Made by a program: the position numbers and the translations under genes. A stretch of DNA of 64,000 nucleotides, from contig NZ_MPVN01000001.1 of the NCBI RefSeq assembly GCF_001955535.1, positions 1,860,001-1,924,000 on the forward strand, read 5' to 3'. Position 1 is the first letter of the stretch; each line of letters begins with the position of its first letter. Source of the DNA: Paenibacillus sp. FSL H7-0326. GTDB lineage: Bacteria; Bacillota; Bacilli; Paenibacillales; Paenibacillaceae. The notes under the pieces are model-generated. The model worked only from the letters and a program-made list of their open reading frames with translations. It did not search any database and was not told the DNA's origin. This document shows positions 1 to 9,170 of this stretch, piece after piece.

Positions 1-2235
1 TCGTCCTGCCTCAAATCCGCCGATCCTGATCCATACTTCATCATTCATAACGATGCTCTCTCTGGGAAAGACAATCGCTGTCCATACATAGCCGAGGGCC
101 ATGATCAGAAACGGAGCAAACAGCAGCACCCATCTGCGCCAGGATACCTGACCAAAGCATGCCGTAAGCAGTATCGTTACCATTAAGGCGCTTAGCTGCG
201 TGACGGGATCAAAGGCGAAGGACAACAGAACGACGCCAAGGGTGACGGCTAGAGCCTTGATACTTGGATTCATATGATGGAGATTCCAGCCGCCGTGCTG
301 AGAAGAAGCGGAAGCACTTCCGGCTGATTTCACTGCACTTCCAGCTGATTTCACTGCACTTCCAGCTTCGAGTGTGCTTGCGTTTGCTTCGTTTGTCCTT
401 GTAAGTGGTTCGTCTGAACTTGTAAGTGCTTCGTTCACACTTGAATCATGGACAGGGGCTTCAGCTGTATTCGGGAACTTCTCCGTTCGGATGCTAGTGT
501 CCGTGTCTAACGCTCTTGCCAGCTGTACCTCAAGCGGCAGCACCAGCTTCGCCTCGGCAAGTCGCTCCTCAGGCCAGTGCCACAGTGCTGAAGGTCTGTC
601 ATTCAGCTCTATCTTTCCATCCATCACTACAATCACACGGGTAGCGTAAGCGCGGACCCATTCCATATCATGTGTGATCATAATGACCGTAAGCCCTTGC
701 CGGACTCTGGCCTTCAATGCTTCCAGCAGCCTTAGAGATGCATAGGCATCCTGTCCATAAGTGGGCTCATCACATATAAGCACCTGCTGCTCTTCCACAA
801 GCATCGCTGCTACGCTGAGCCTTCGTTTCTGGCCTTGACTCAGTGCATAGGGACTGTAATTTGCAAGGTGGGACAGCCGGAACTCGGCTAGAAGCTCTGC
901 TGTCCTCAGCTGAACCTCTTCTTCGGACTTGCCCTGCAGGCGCAGTCCAAATGCAAGTTCCTCGCTCACTTTATCCGTAACGAACTGATGCTCGGGATGC
1001 TGAAAGACGAGGCCGACGCGCTTGCGGATGACAGACTCCGGCAGCAGGCTCATATCCTCTCCGCCAGCAAGCACCCGTCCCTCCTTAGGTGTGAGCAATC
1101 CGGACAGAAGCCCGGCCAGCGTAGATTTCCCTGCTCCGTTCGGTCCGGTTATGGCGATGAATTCACCTGCTCTTACACGCAGAGAGACATCCTGAATGAC
1201 AGGCCGATCGTGTCGATAGAATGTCATTCCATGTGCCTCCAGCACAGGAGCACGTCTCTCCTCCTCTCCTCTAGAATACAGAGATTGCTCAGCCCTCTCC
1301 CGCAAGTAGTGTCTAACCTGCCCTTGCTCAAGTGCAGGACGTGATATCCAGTAATTGATGAGCTCTTCAGCGGTGAGTGGAAGAAATTCAGTCGATCCCG
1401 GTACACATTCACTTAGCTGCCGCTGCAGGGTCACTGGACCAGGCACCCATATTCCCATTCGCTCCAGTTCAGCGTGATACATGGAAAAAAACATGCCTGG
1501 TTCATCCATTCGGCATATCCGCCCTTCGTGATCCATTAGCGCAATACGATCGATGTCTGCCATCCAGGCATCCAGCTGATGCTCGATTAGGAGCACCGTT
1601 ATTCCATGCTTCTTGCGAAGTGATGAGATGAGCTGAGCCAGATTACGAGTAGCCACCGGGTCAAGATTGGCCGTCGGCTCATCCAGCACAAGGATGCCGG
1701 GGCGAAGCGCGAGTGCACAGGCAATCGCCAGACGCTGCTTCATGCCGCCGGAGAGTGTGTGAATCTGAGCCGTTCTGTACGGCAGCAGGTCAACCATCTC
1801 AAGCGCTTCATCCATTCGGCTGCGGATCCTCTCATGTGGACATTCCACATTTTCCAAGCAGAAGGCAACCTCTTCTTCCACTGTCAGCATACAGAACTGG
1901 CTGTCGACATCTTGAAAGACAATCCCTACAGCTTGCGCATGCAATGCTGCACTCTGCTCTACCATCGGCCTGCCCCATATCCTGACGCTTCCCGTAACCA
2001 GACACTCGATCTCTTGCGGATAAATTCCGTTCAGACACAGCGCGAGCGAGCTCTTGCCGCTCCCGCTAGGTCCCAGGAGCAGCAGCATCTCACCTGGAAT
2101 CAAGTCGAATGTGATCCTATTTAATACAAGCGGAGCTTCTTCCTCATATTGAAGAGTCAAATCTCTCACTTCAATGGCAGCAGAAGATCTAAGTGTCTCA
2201 TCAGCCGGCCGATCTTTATGTGTTTGGAGTACCAT
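1..2235 (-). CDS. Fused ECF transporter ATPase-ATPase-T permease (YkoD-YkoC), 3' end off window
   Basis: One uninterrupted frame starts at an ATG sharing one base with the ykoE stop (TAATG) and runs off the window. It encodes two ABC ATPase domains and then a membrane T component. Walker A motifs GPSGSGKSS (about residue 55) and GPNGAGKST (about 363), signatures LSGGMKQR (about 160) and LSQGQKRR (about 466), and acidic DEPT boxes are visible. A Ser/Ala/Glu-rich linker with a direct repeat (SAVKSAG twice) leads at about residue 640 to hydrophobic segments such as LGVVLLSFAFDPVTQLSALM. In B. subtilis YkoD (tandem ATPase) and YkoC (EcfT) are separate proteins; here they are joined. The complex would energise uptake of thiamine or its pyrimidine precursor HMP through YkoE. 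Family assignment is firm, the substrate follows from context. Confidence 0.88.
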   Translation of the reverse strand, partial: MVLQTHKDRPADETLRSSAAIEVRDLTLQYEEEAPLVLNRITFDLIPGEMLLLLGPSGSGKSSLALCLNGIYPQEIECLVTGSVRIWGRPMVEQSAALHAQAVGIVFQDVDSQFCMLTVEEEVAFCLENVECPHERIRSRMDEALEMVDLLPYRTAQIHTLSGGMKQRLAIACALALRPGILVLDEPTANLDPVATRNLAQLISSLRKKHGITVLLIEHQLDAWMADIDRIALMDHEGRICRMDEPGMFFSMYHAELERMGIWVPGPVTLQRQLSECVPGSTEFLPLTAEELINYWISRPALEQGQVRHYLRERAEQSLYSRGEEERRAPVLEAHGMTFYRHDRPVIQDVSLRVRAGEFIAITGPNGAGKSTLAGLLSGLLTPKEGRVLAGGEDMSLLPESVIRKRVGLVFQHPEHQFVTDKVSEELAFGLRLQGKSEEEVQLRTAELLAEFRLSHLANYSPYALSQGQKRRLSVAAMLVEEQQVLICDEPTYGQDAYASLRLLEALKARVRQGLTVIMITHDMEWVRAYATRVIVVMDGKIELNDRPSALWHWPEERLAEAKLVLPLEVQLARALDTDTSIRTEKFPNTAEAPVHDSSVNEALTSSDEPLTRTNEANASTLEAGSAVKSAGSAVKSAGSASASSQHGGWNLHHMNPSIKALAVTLGVVLLSFAFDPVTQLSALMVTILLTACFGQVSWRRWVLLFAPFLIMALGYVWTAIVFPRESIVMNDEVWIRIGGFEAGR

Positions 2236-2813
2236 TATGCTTTGTGTGACCGGGCTGCTGCTCTGGCAACCGGGAAGCTCCGCAGCACACCCGTACGAAC
2301 CAGCGCATCTGCAATCCATTTTCCGAGCAGACCGGCCAGAATTGCTCCGCTGATGATCCGAACCACCAGCATTGCGATTACAAATTCGGGTGATAATGCA
2401 GCAAAGCCGGATCGGAAGTAGCCCCAGGCAAAGCTGAACACTGCCGCCCCTATTCCTGATAGCATCAAGACGGACAGCGAATACTTACGATAACGAACCG
2501 CTGCAAAGACCATTTCTGCTCCAAGACCTTGAATCATCGCCGATACGATAAGAATGGGACCCGTCGTGTTTCCAATCAGTACTTCAATAATGCCTGCAAT
2601 GGTTTCGGACAGAAAGGCCGCCCCTGGCTTGCGAATAATGTACGCAGCAATAATCGAGACAATGAACCAGATTCCGAAGATCACCTCATAACCCATCGGT
2701 CCCATGACACCGGTGAGCAGGTTTCCAATCTGTAAGAACACGAGATAAATGACGGCAAAAACAACGGACAATGAGCTTAATACGATAATGTCACGCAGCT
2801 TCCAGGCTCCCAT
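2235..2813 (-). CDS. ykoE: ECF substrate-binding membrane component YkoE
   Basis: This is a 192-residue integral membrane protein starting MGAWKLRDIIVLSSLSVVFA, with about five hydrophobic helices. It matches the YkoE family, the S component of the ECF-type transporter for thiamine or hydroxymethylpyrimidine. It lies 3 bp after ykoF and overlaps the fused ATPase-permease gene by one base, so the three genes are translationally tight and form one operon behind a TPP riboswitch. The hydrophobic profile and the order ykoF-ykoE-ykoD-ykoC, the same as in B. subtilis, support the call. The exact ligand (thiamine or HMP) cannot be read from the sequence. Confidence 0.9.
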   Translation of the reverse strand: MGAWKLRDIIVLSSLSVVFAVIYLVFLQIGNLLTGVMGPMGYEVIFGIWFIVSIIAAYIIRKPGAAFLSETIAGIIEVLIGNTTGPILIVSAMIQGLGAEMVFAAVRYRKYSLSVLMLSGIGAAVFSFAWGYFRSGFAALSPEFVIAMLVVRIISGAILAGLLGKWIADALVRTGVLRSFPVARAAARSHKA

Positions 2814-2816
2814 ACG

Positions 2817-3425
2817 TTATTCCGCCTCCCCTTGCTTCTTATTAGAAGGACTGTTGCAGGACAGCGTTACGGTCATTACGACATGGGACACCGATTCCTG
2901 CGTCACTTCAAAGGACTGCTCCAGTGTCTTAAAAATGGTATGTACATCCCCTGCAAGGCGTGTAGCGTAATGAATACCTCCGCCGTAGCTGCCATCCTTC
3001 TTCGCAATATCAACGACGTTGGCAATCTTCTTCATGTATTCCGGCTCTCCGAGAGCATATAAGGCATATTCCGCTGCTCCTTCGATACGGATGGAGGAGA
3101 TTATATCTTCATTCATTCGAACGGCATCTTCTGACATATACACATCACCCGCTGAATCACCCGGACAACCAATAGAGAAGGTGCCGCTGAACACTACGTG
3201 CTCGCCTGTCTTGGCTGCATGCAGATAAATCGCCTTCATAACGTCAAAAACATGCTCAAGCCTGCCGCGTACGCAGGTACTTACATCTCCGGTCTCTGTC
3301 CATACCTTGGAGGTATCCGCCTCTTGGATTGCACCCAGAATAATATCAACAAATCGATCACTCATCGGATACAGTGAAAAACGACAGCCCACAATCCGAC
3401 TTGTTCCACATACTTCTGTACTCAT
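2817..3425 (-). CDS. ykoF: Thiamine/HMP-binding protein YkoF
   Basis: A soluble 202-residue protein with the YkoF hallmark start TSRIVGCRFSLYPMSDRFVDIIL split over residues 8-30, and a second related half from about residue 110. B. subtilis YkoF is a tandem-domain protein that binds thiamine and HMP; its role with the membrane transporter is not fully settled. It is the first gene after the TPP riboswitch and its terminator, so expression should fall when thiamine pyrophosphate is plentiful. No signal peptide is seen, so it is cytoplasmic. The start at 3425 follows a GGAGATGGAG-type ribosome site. Confidence 0.92.
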   Translation of the reverse strand: MSTEVCGTSRIVGCRFSLYPMSDRFVDIILGAIQEADTSKVWTETGDVSTCVRGRLEHVFDVMKAIYLHAAKTGEHVVFSGTFSIGCPGDSAGDVYMSEDAVRMNEDIISSIRIEGAAEYALYALGEPEYMKKIANVVDIAKKDGSYGGGIHYATRLAGDVHTIFKTLEQSFEVTQESVSHVVMTVTLSCNSPSNKKQGEAE

Positions 3426-3463
3426 TTCTCCATCTCCTCAAGTTTGAATTGTTGAAACAACAC

Positions 3464-3497
3464 AAAAAAGAGCTGCACCCCTAAGTGAGTGCAGCTC
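3464..3497 (-). terminator. Rho-independent terminator of the TPP riboswitch
   Basis: On the minus strand the arms GAGCTGCA and TGCAGCTC enclose a 12-nt loop and are followed by TTTTTT. It lies between the TPP aptamer and ykoF, which is where a transcription-attenuating expression platform should sit. Confidence 0.85.
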
Positions 3498-3587
3498 AAT
3501 AAAATGTGATGCCCAGAATATGGTTTCGTCTGAACTGAAGCTTATGTCCAGATCAGATGCCGGTTCCGGGCCTATATCATTTCATAT

Positions 3588-3700
3588 CCCCGCACTTCCC
3601 CACGCTAGTATGATCTAGATCGGGTGTAAAGGGTTAACCGCCATCGTTCATATCATCGACGTATTGGTCTCTCAGCCAGTTAAGGCACCCCTAGTGCTGT
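3588..3700 (-). promoter_or_regulatory. TPP (THI-box) riboswitch
   Basis: Reading the minus strand, the conserved elements appear in order: GGGGTGCC, GGCTGAGAG, ACCCTTTACACCCGATCTAG, and ATACTAGCGTGGGGAAG. These are the signature of the thiamine pyrophosphate aptamer. The aptamer is followed 90 bp later by a terminator and then ykoF, so TPP binding should cause premature termination of the ykoF-E-DC transcript. Confidence 0.96.
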
Positions 3701-3730
3701 ATTTCGATTATGCTGTTCCAATCGTAACCC

Positions 3731-3758
3731 ATTATACTGCTTTCTCCTGTTTTGTAAA
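3731..3758 (-). promoter_or_regulatory. Promoter of the ykoFE-DC operon
   Basis: On the minus strand a TTTACA -35 and a perfect TATAAT -10 are separated by 16 bp. The predicted start lies about 25 bp before the TPP aptamer. Confidence 0.65.
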
Positions 3759-3823
3759 GACTCGATTGTCTACACAAATTGTTAAACATGAATTATGATA
3801 TTTACAACAAAGGAGGGCTCCAC

Positions 3824-4474
3824 ATGCTGGGTATTATTAACTTCGAAGTATTTCTGATCTCGTCCATCCTGCTCAATATTACGCCAGGGCCTGATACGAT
3901 GTATGTTCTTGGCAGAAGTGTGGCTCAGGGGAAGCGGGCGGGCATTGTTTCGGCGCTTGGCATTACCGCGGGGGGCGTTGTGCATACACTGCTTGCTGCG
4001 TTCGGTTTATCCGTGATCTTGATGAGCTCTGCTGTTCTGTTCAATGTCATCAAGGTTATAGGTGCAATTTATCTAACGTATCTCGGCATTCGAATGCTGA
4101 TCGACAAGGCATCGCCTAAGGCTAAGTCTCATGGTGGACCTGCAGATATGCCTTCCGAGTTATCGAATTCCAAAATATTTACGCAAGGCCTCTTCACGAA
4201 TGTAACCAATCCTAAAGTCGCCATGTTTTTTCTCGCATTTATGCCGCAATTTATTGCCCCGGGCAGCGATGCTTCGCCACTGCCTTTTGTAGTGCTTGGT
4301 CTTACATATTGCTTGACCGGAGGAATCTGGAGCATCCTGATCGCCGCCTTCTCGTCCACAGCAACGGGTAAACTGAGAAATAACGTCAAGATGAAGACGA
4401 TCCTTAACAAAGCTACAGGGTTCATATTTATTGCAATGAGTATTACGCTGCTCAGAACCAAAGCTGTAGAGTAG
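3824..4474 (+). CDS. LysE/RhtB family amino-acid exporter
   Basis: A 216-residue inner-membrane protein with about six helices. The N-terminal stretch NITPGPDTMYVLGRSVAQGK is the LysE/RhtB signature, and TNVTNPKVAMFFLAFMPQF is the second conserved block. Family members export amino acids or their analogues. I place the start at 3824 because AAAGGAGG ends 7 bp before it; an upstream in-frame ATG at 3779 has no ribosome site. The gene is divergent from the thiamine transport operon and stands alone. The substrate cannot be inferred. Confidence 0.9.
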   Translation: MLGIINFEVFLISSILLNITPGPDTMYVLGRSVAQGKRAGIVSALGITAGGVVHTLLAAFGLSVILMSSAVLFNVIKVIGAIYLTYLGIRMLIDKASPKAKSHGGPADMPSELSNSKIFTQGLFTNVTNPKVAMFFLAFMPQFIAPGSDASPLPFVVLGLTYCLTGGIWSILIAAFSSTATGKLRNNVKMKTILNKATGFIFIAMSITLLRTKAVE

Positions 4475-4571
4475 CAGATAACAGCCTATCTTCTACCCTT
4501 CGGGTTGCAATAAGCCGTATCATACAGTAAACTGTCAGGATACAATGTAGCTTGAAAGGAAGGCTGATACC

Positions 4572-4808
4572 ATGGAGATCCCTTCATTAAATAGAATCAA
4601 TGAGCTGAGTCGTAAACAGAAGAAGGAAGGCCTTACACCGGAGGAAATCACCGAACAGAAGGCACTTCGTGAGGAATATTTGAAGGCCATCCGCGGACAG
4701 GTATTGTCCACCATATCCGGACTGACCATTGTAGATCCGAATGGAGACGACGTTACACCAGAGAAGCTCAAGCTCGAGCAGCAACAGGATAAATCCAAGC
4801 TGAACTAA
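4572..4808 (+). CDS. DUF896 / UPF0291 family small protein (YnzC-like)
   Basis: A 78-residue helical protein, MEIPSLNRINELSRKQKKEG at the start and IVDPNGDDVTPEKL near the end. Both stretches are diagnostic of the UPF0291 (DUF896) family found throughout Firmicutes; B. subtilis YnzC is the structural reference and its function is not established. A GAAAGGAAGG ribosome site precedes the ATG. A strong terminator follows directly, so the gene is probably monocistronic. Confidence 0.9.
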   Translation: MEIPSLNRINELSRKQKKEGLTPEEITEQKALREEYLKAIRGQVLSTISGLTIVDPNGDDVTPEKLKLEQQQDKSKLN

Positions 4809-4811
4809 AGT

Positions 4812-4875
4812 AAAAAAGGATAGAATCGAGTACCCGTTCAACAGCGGGTATGTGCCGATTCTATCCTTTTCTTTT
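4812..4875. terminator. Bidirectional terminator between DUF896 gene and SNF2 helicase
   Basis: The arms AAAGGATAGAATCG and CGATTCTATCCTTT enclose a second smaller hairpin (TACCCG/CGGGTA). T runs flank both sides, so it can end transcription of both convergent genes. Confidence 0.85.
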
Positions 4876-4892
4876 ATGCAGGATTATCCATG

Positions 4893-7800
4893 CTAGATCG
4901 CTAGTATTTCGCGGATTTCTTCCTCACTTAAGGCGGATGAGGATTCCTGTCCAGGCTGAATCACTTCTTCAATGAGATTTTTCTTGCGCTGCTGAAGCTC
5001 GTACATTTTGTCCTCTACGGTTCCGCGGCTCACCAGCCGGATAACCTGAACCACATTCTTCTGTCCCATCCGGTGTGCCCGGCTCGCTGCCTGGTCCTCT
5101 ACCGCAGGATTCCACCACAGATCATACAAAATGACAGTATCAGCCCCCGTCAAGTTAAGTCCCGTACCGCCGGCCTTGAGCGATATAAGGAAGAAATCCT
5201 TCTCCCCTTCGTTAAAGCGCTGGCACATTTCAACACGCTCTTGGCCTGGTGTCTGTCCATCCAGATAAAAGAACGGAATACCCTGAGCTCCGAGCTCCCT
5301 GCCGATGATGCCCAGCATTTCAGTAAATTGAGAGAAGAGCAGCACCCTTTTGCCTGCACTCCGGCTTTCTTCGATGAGCTCCATCAGCTGCTCAAATTTC
5401 GCTGAGCTGCCCTGATAGCCCTCCACGAACAGCCCTGGATGGCAGCACAGCTGTCTTAGCCGGGTCAAGCCGGCCAGAATCTTGATTCGATTCTTGTCGA
5501 ACTGCTTCTCGCTCAGATGCTTCACGGTCTCAGCACGCAGCTTGGCCAAAAAGGCAACATAGAGCTTCTTCTGCTCGGTCAGCAGCTCGGAAGTGTGCAA
5601 GGACTCGATCTTCTCCGGCAGCTCCGCAAGAACATCGGCCTTGACTCTGCGCAGCAGGAATGGACGAATTCTACGGGCAATAGCTTCTCTTGATAACTCG
5701 TTGAAGGCTTTTCGCCCCTGGAACAGCTCCGGAAATACAACGTCAAAGATGGACCACAGTTCTTCAAGGCTGTTCTCGATTGGTGTCCCGGTAAGTGCAA
5801 ACCGGTGTCTCGCATTTATCGCTTTTACCGCATGTGCGGTCTGTGTTGCATAATTCTTGAACGCCTGCGCTTCATCCATAATAAAAGCATGGAAATGCCG
5901 TTCTCCATACATTTCCGCATCCATACGCAGAAGCGGATAAGATGTGATAAGTACATCCGTTGCCGTGTGCTCGCGGATGAGCTTCAGCCGCTCCGTCTTG
6001 CTTCCGTCTACGATGACGGTCGTGAGCTCTGGCGCAAATTTCTCAAGCTCATTCTTCCAATTGTAAATAAGAGAGGCAGGCGCTGCGATCATCACAGGCT
6101 GCTTATGCTCTCGAATGGATTGAAGCTCAGACACGATGTAGGTGATGCTCTGTAGTGTTTTGCCGAGTCCCATATCGTCTGCCAGAATACCGCCAAACCG
6201 GTAGGAGGCTAACGTCTTCATCCATTGATATCCCTGCTTCTGATAGTCTCGCAGAATAGGAGCCAGCCGGGCAGGAACAGGGAAATCCATATGTTCAGGA
6301 TGGGCGAGATTCTCCATGAATTCCTTCAGTCTGCTGCCAAACTGTACTTGGTCTCCCAGATCCCGGTCCATCACACGGAGTCCTGCAGCGACTGGAAGCT
6401 TCATGATTCCGTTCTCGATCTCTCCCTTGCGAAAGCCCATATCGTTCATGAGTCTCACTATCTCTTGAAAGGCAGGTGCTGACAAGGGCATGAGCGCCCC
6501 ATTCGACAGCTTATGGTATCTTCTTTTGGCTTCCACGCTCTCGATCACATGCTTGATTTCATTCACGGGTATCCCGTTAATATCGAATTTAAATTCCATC
6601 CAGTCGGTACGCTCATCCATATCCATATGAATCTTTGGAGCAATCGGCTCGGACATTACCCTTACCTTCACCGCTGAAGTGGCATACACATCCAGCAGCT
6701 GCTCAAGCTGAGGCATCGTGTAATACAGAAAATCAAATTCCGCATCCTCATTCTCCAGGTAATATCCGGATTCCGTCTGGGTAAAATCACTCGTTTGCAT
6801 GAGCCGGATAATTTGTTCCTCTTGCGGCTTATCCCGAATAATGATCTTGTTCTCTGGGAGCCTCGCCTTCTCCTCCAGCGGATTGATCATGACATCTCCG
6901 TACTGGAACTCGAGACTCGCCAGCAGCTTGTCCCGAACCCGATCCAGATACAGCCTTGCTTTCAGCGGCACCTGAACCATATGGCTGGACACTTCCTCTG
7001 CCAGGTGCACTCGCCCGAGCCGCATCAGACCCGGAACGACCTTCTCCATATAAGGGCTCATCTGCTTGGCAGGTATCGTGAGCTTGGGAATATGAACACG
7101 TGACAGCTTCTCCTGTAAACCAGCGATCTGGCTGACAGATTCCTCGGACATTTTGTAGAAAATGCCGTTCTTCAACGCCATCCGATATTCCGGCAGGATC
7201 AGTACATCGCGAATCCCCATAGCCGTGAGTTCATAGCCTGCGCCTGTATCCGTCTTCGTAAATTCAAAATCCAGGGGCAGCAGGCTGTCTGTACAGGATA
7301 CGCCGCTGAATATCTGCTCCTCCTGCTGCGTATATGCCTCTGGTACTTTCTGAAGGAGGGGCGCGATTCGCTCCCATGCCAGCGGAGGTATCAGCAGCAG
7401 CCTGTCCTGATTTCTGCCACGTCCGGGATAAGAGTTAATCGATTCGTGATACATCTCCTCCTGACGCTCCAATTGGATGAGCTCTTTCAACACCGCTTCG
7501 TCATGAGGTCTGAAATAATGAGCTTCGGGGTTATAAGTGAAATTCTTCGAGAAGACATACGATCCCCCATGCTGGATCCGGCTAAGAAACTGCTTCATCT
7601 GCTGAACGATATACAAGCGCTTCGCTCCAAGCTTCATCTCCAGCCCGATCATATGCTTATTCAAACCGTAAGGAACAGGCCTGATCAAGTACTCTATGCG
7701 AAGAGGCTCCCTTGTCTCCATAATATATTTGGCTGCCGGACTCACTCGGCTCGTGCTGCTGAAGAGGGCAAGCACATCCTCTATAAGCTGCTCCTCACTC

Positions 7801-8189
7801 GCTTCTCTGTGGAAGCGCGGGGTTAAACGTCCCTCTGGAACGACGGTCTCGGGATGAAGCAACGAAGGGTATGACTTCACTTCAATCCGCCCCTCCTGCT
7901 GCATCTCGCTGATCTGAAGAAGGACAGCCGCAATATGCTTGCAATAATAATTGTAATTGGTGTAGGCAGGGCAAGTGCACTGCGCTTCCACATCGCCTCC
8001 GGCATTCATATGGATCGAGACATCATATTTATTTTTGCCGCCGCCTTTAACTACCGCCTGAAAATTGCCAGCCGATGCGTCCGATAGCGTAATACCAACC
8101 ATGCCCGCATTATAGTATTCCTCACCACGTTCATAGAACTTCTTGCCGCACAGCAGTTTAATTTTCTTCCGATTCAGCATTGTCGTCAT
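4893..8189 (-). CDS. SNF2-family helicase with N-terminal SWIM zinc finger
   Basis: A 1098-residue DNA-dependent ATPase. A SWIM zinc finger occupies about residues 50-95, with ligands C71, C73, C83 and H85 (CTCPAYTNYNYYCKH). A bacterial SNF2-associated region fills the middle. The helicase motor starts near residue 650, with motif I ADDMGLGKT, motif II DEAQ, motif III LTGTPIEN and motif VI QAASRAHRMGQ. In B. subtilis the SWIM protein and the SNF2 helicase (YwqB and YwqA) are separate neighbours; here both activities are in one chain, as in many Paenibacillus. It probably remodels protein-DNA complexes in repair or transcription; its partners are unknown. Confidence 0.95.
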   Translation of the reverse strand: MTTMLNRKKIKLLCGKKFYERGEEYYNAGMVGITLSDASAGNFQAVVKGGGKNKYDVSIHMNAGGDVEAQCTCPAYTNYNYYCKHIAAVLLQISEMQQEGRIEVKSYPSLLHPETVVPEGRLTPRFHREASEEQLIEDVLALFSSTSRVSPAAKYIMETREPLRIEYLIRPVPYGLNKHMIGLEMKLGAKRLYIVQQMKQFLSRIQHGGSYVFSKNFTYNPEAHYFRPHDEAVLKELIQLERQEEMYHESINSYPGRGRNQDRLLLIPPLAWERIAPLLQKVPEAYTQQEEQIFSGVSCTDSLLPLDFEFTKTDTGAGYELTAMGIRDVLILPEYRMALKNGIFYKMSEESVSQIAGLQEKLSRVHIPKLTIPAKQMSPYMEKVVPGLMRLGRVHLAEEVSSHMVQVPLKARLYLDRVRDKLLASLEFQYGDVMINPLEEKARLPENKIIIRDKPQEEQIIRLMQTSDFTQTESGYYLENEDAEFDFLYYTMPQLEQLLDVYATSAVKVRVMSEPIAPKIHMDMDERTDWMEFKFDINGIPVNEIKHVIESVEAKRRYHKLSNGALMPLSAPAFQEIVRLMNDMGFRKGEIENGIMKLPVAAGLRVMDRDLGDQVQFGSRLKEFMENLAHPEHMDFPVPARLAPILRDYQKQGYQWMKTLASYRFGGILADDMGLGKTLQSITYIVSELQSIREHKQPVMIAAPASLIYNWKNELEKFAPELTTVIVDGSKTERLKLIREHTATDVLITSYPLLRMDAEMYGERHFHAFIMDEAQAFKNYATQTAHAVKAINARHRFALTGTPIENSLEELWSIFDVVFPELFQGRKAFNELSREAIARRIRPFLLRRVKADVLAELPEKIESLHTSELLTEQKKLYVAFLAKLRAETVKHLSEKQFDKNRIKILAGLTRLRQLCCHPGLFVEGYQGSSAKFEQLMELIEESRSAGKRVLLFSQFTEMLGIIGRELGAQGIPFFYLDGQTPGQERVEMCQRFNEGEKDFFLISLKAGGTGLNLTGADTVILYDLWWNPAVEDQAASRAHRMGQKNVVQVIRLVSRGTVEDKMYELQQRKKNLIEEVIQPGQESSSALSEEEIREILAI

Positions 8190-8303
8190 GTCGCTTTGTT
8201 ACCTTCCTTCTGGCCTTCACGTTTCAATTCTTGTAACTGCAATGATACCATTAATGCGCGACAGTTTCACTTCATAAGTCTCTTCCTAAATTTGATGTAC
8301 AGC

Positions 8304-8345
8304 AAAAAAAGCACCGGACAATGACAAGCCATAGTCTAGTGCTTT
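8304..8345 (-). terminator. Terminator downstream of the TetR gene
   Basis: On the minus strand AAAGCAC and GTGCTTT pair around an imperfect inner stem, followed by a run of seven T. It lies about 90 bp after the TetR stop. Confidence 0.7.
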
Positions 8346-8437
8346 CGAGGATAGAGTGATTGCTCCCATAACTTTGTTCATAAAGTACTTTAACAGCTTC
8401 TGCCCGGCAACATCCTGTATATTGAATTGAATTAAAT

Positions 8438-9043
8438 TTATGCCCTGCCAACTAAATATTTCATACCCTCGAACGCTGCTAACACAATGGGTCTTACCTT
8501 GTCCTCAGCTAACGGCTCTCCTGTAACTAACAGACGGTAAAATATTGGACCGTAAAGCAGATCAATACTAGAATCTACATCCAGCTCTGCACTCAGCTCA
8601 CCGCGTTCGATCCCCTTCCTCAATATTCCTGCGGCTTCCGCGCGTCGAGGCTTAACATAGTATTGCCTAAATACTTCGCTCAGTGTTGAATTCCCCTGTC
8701 CATGCCCAATCAGCTCAGAGATCACTTTTCCTTCCTTGCCCGCCATATATAATAATAGGTTCATCGCATGAATTAATATATCTTCCTTAACCGATCCTGT
8801 ATCCGGTACAGGCAGTCTGCTAGCCGCTCCCTTAAAAAAACTATCCGCAGCAACAGCAGCTTTATTAGGCCACCATTTGTATATGGTGACTTTACTCACT
8901 CCTGCTTTCTCAGCGATTTTTTCAATCGTTACCTCTTCAAATCCACTTTCAAGCAGCAGATCATAAGCCGCAGTCAATATGGAATGCTCAATCGTCACAT
9001 CTCTTGGGCGTCCCTTCTTCGCCAATCCAATCCCCCCGTTCAA
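8438..9043 (-). CDS. TetR family transcriptional regulator
   Basis: About 200 residues. The N-terminal helix-turn-helix is clear (TIEKIAEKAGVSKVTIYKWW, roughly residues 39-58), followed by an all-helical ligand-binding domain. The gene diverges from an MFS transporter, and the intervening 130 bp contains two matching palindromes and overlapping promoters, so it most likely represses that transporter and itself. There is no ATG: the longest frame starts with TTG at 9043, while a second TTG at 9025 follows GGGGGG at better spacing; the latter may be the true start. Confidence 0.9.
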   Translation of the reverse strand: MNGGIGLAKKGRPRDVTIEHSILTAAYDLLLESGFEEVTIEKIAEKAGVSKVTIYKWWPNKAAVAADSFFKGAASRLPVPDTGSVKEDILIHAMNLLLYMAGKEGKVISELIGHGQGNSTLSEVFRQYYVKPRRAEAAGILRKGIERGELSAELDVDSSIDLLYGPIFYRLLVTGEPLAEDKVRPIVLAAFEGMKYLVGRA

Positions 9044-9061
9044 TCCTTTGTTCTTTGTTCC

Positions 9062-9090
9062 AGTATAAATGAAAAATTGGGTATTTACAA
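9062..9090 (-). promoter_or_regulatory. Promoter of the TetR gene
   Basis: On the minus strand TTGTAA (9090-9085) and TATACT (9067-9062) are 17 bp apart. The -35 overlaps the -35 of the opposing MFS promoter. Confidence 0.7.
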
Positions 9091-9141
9091 AACGCTGCGT
9101 TCAGTATATATTTTGTTCAACGATTAAGTGAACGATGCGTT
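9084..9141 (+). promoter_or_regulatory. MFS promoter with paired TetR operators
   Basis: TTTACA (9084-9089) and TATATT (9107-9112) are 17 bp apart. The palindrome AACGCTGCGTT (9091-9101) lies in the spacer, and a second copy, AACGATGCGTT, lies at 9131-9141, exactly 40 bp downstream. This arrangement fits repression by the adjacent TetR protein at two sites on the same helical face. Confidence 0.7.
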
Positions 9142-9170
9142 TACTTAATCTAAGCATGTTAAAGGAGAGA

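Noticed and set aside
988..2124. Several plus-strand open frames of 84-121 codons opposite the ECF ATPase gene.
   Set aside because: The minus frame carries two complete ATPase motif sets across this interval; the plus frames are shadows.
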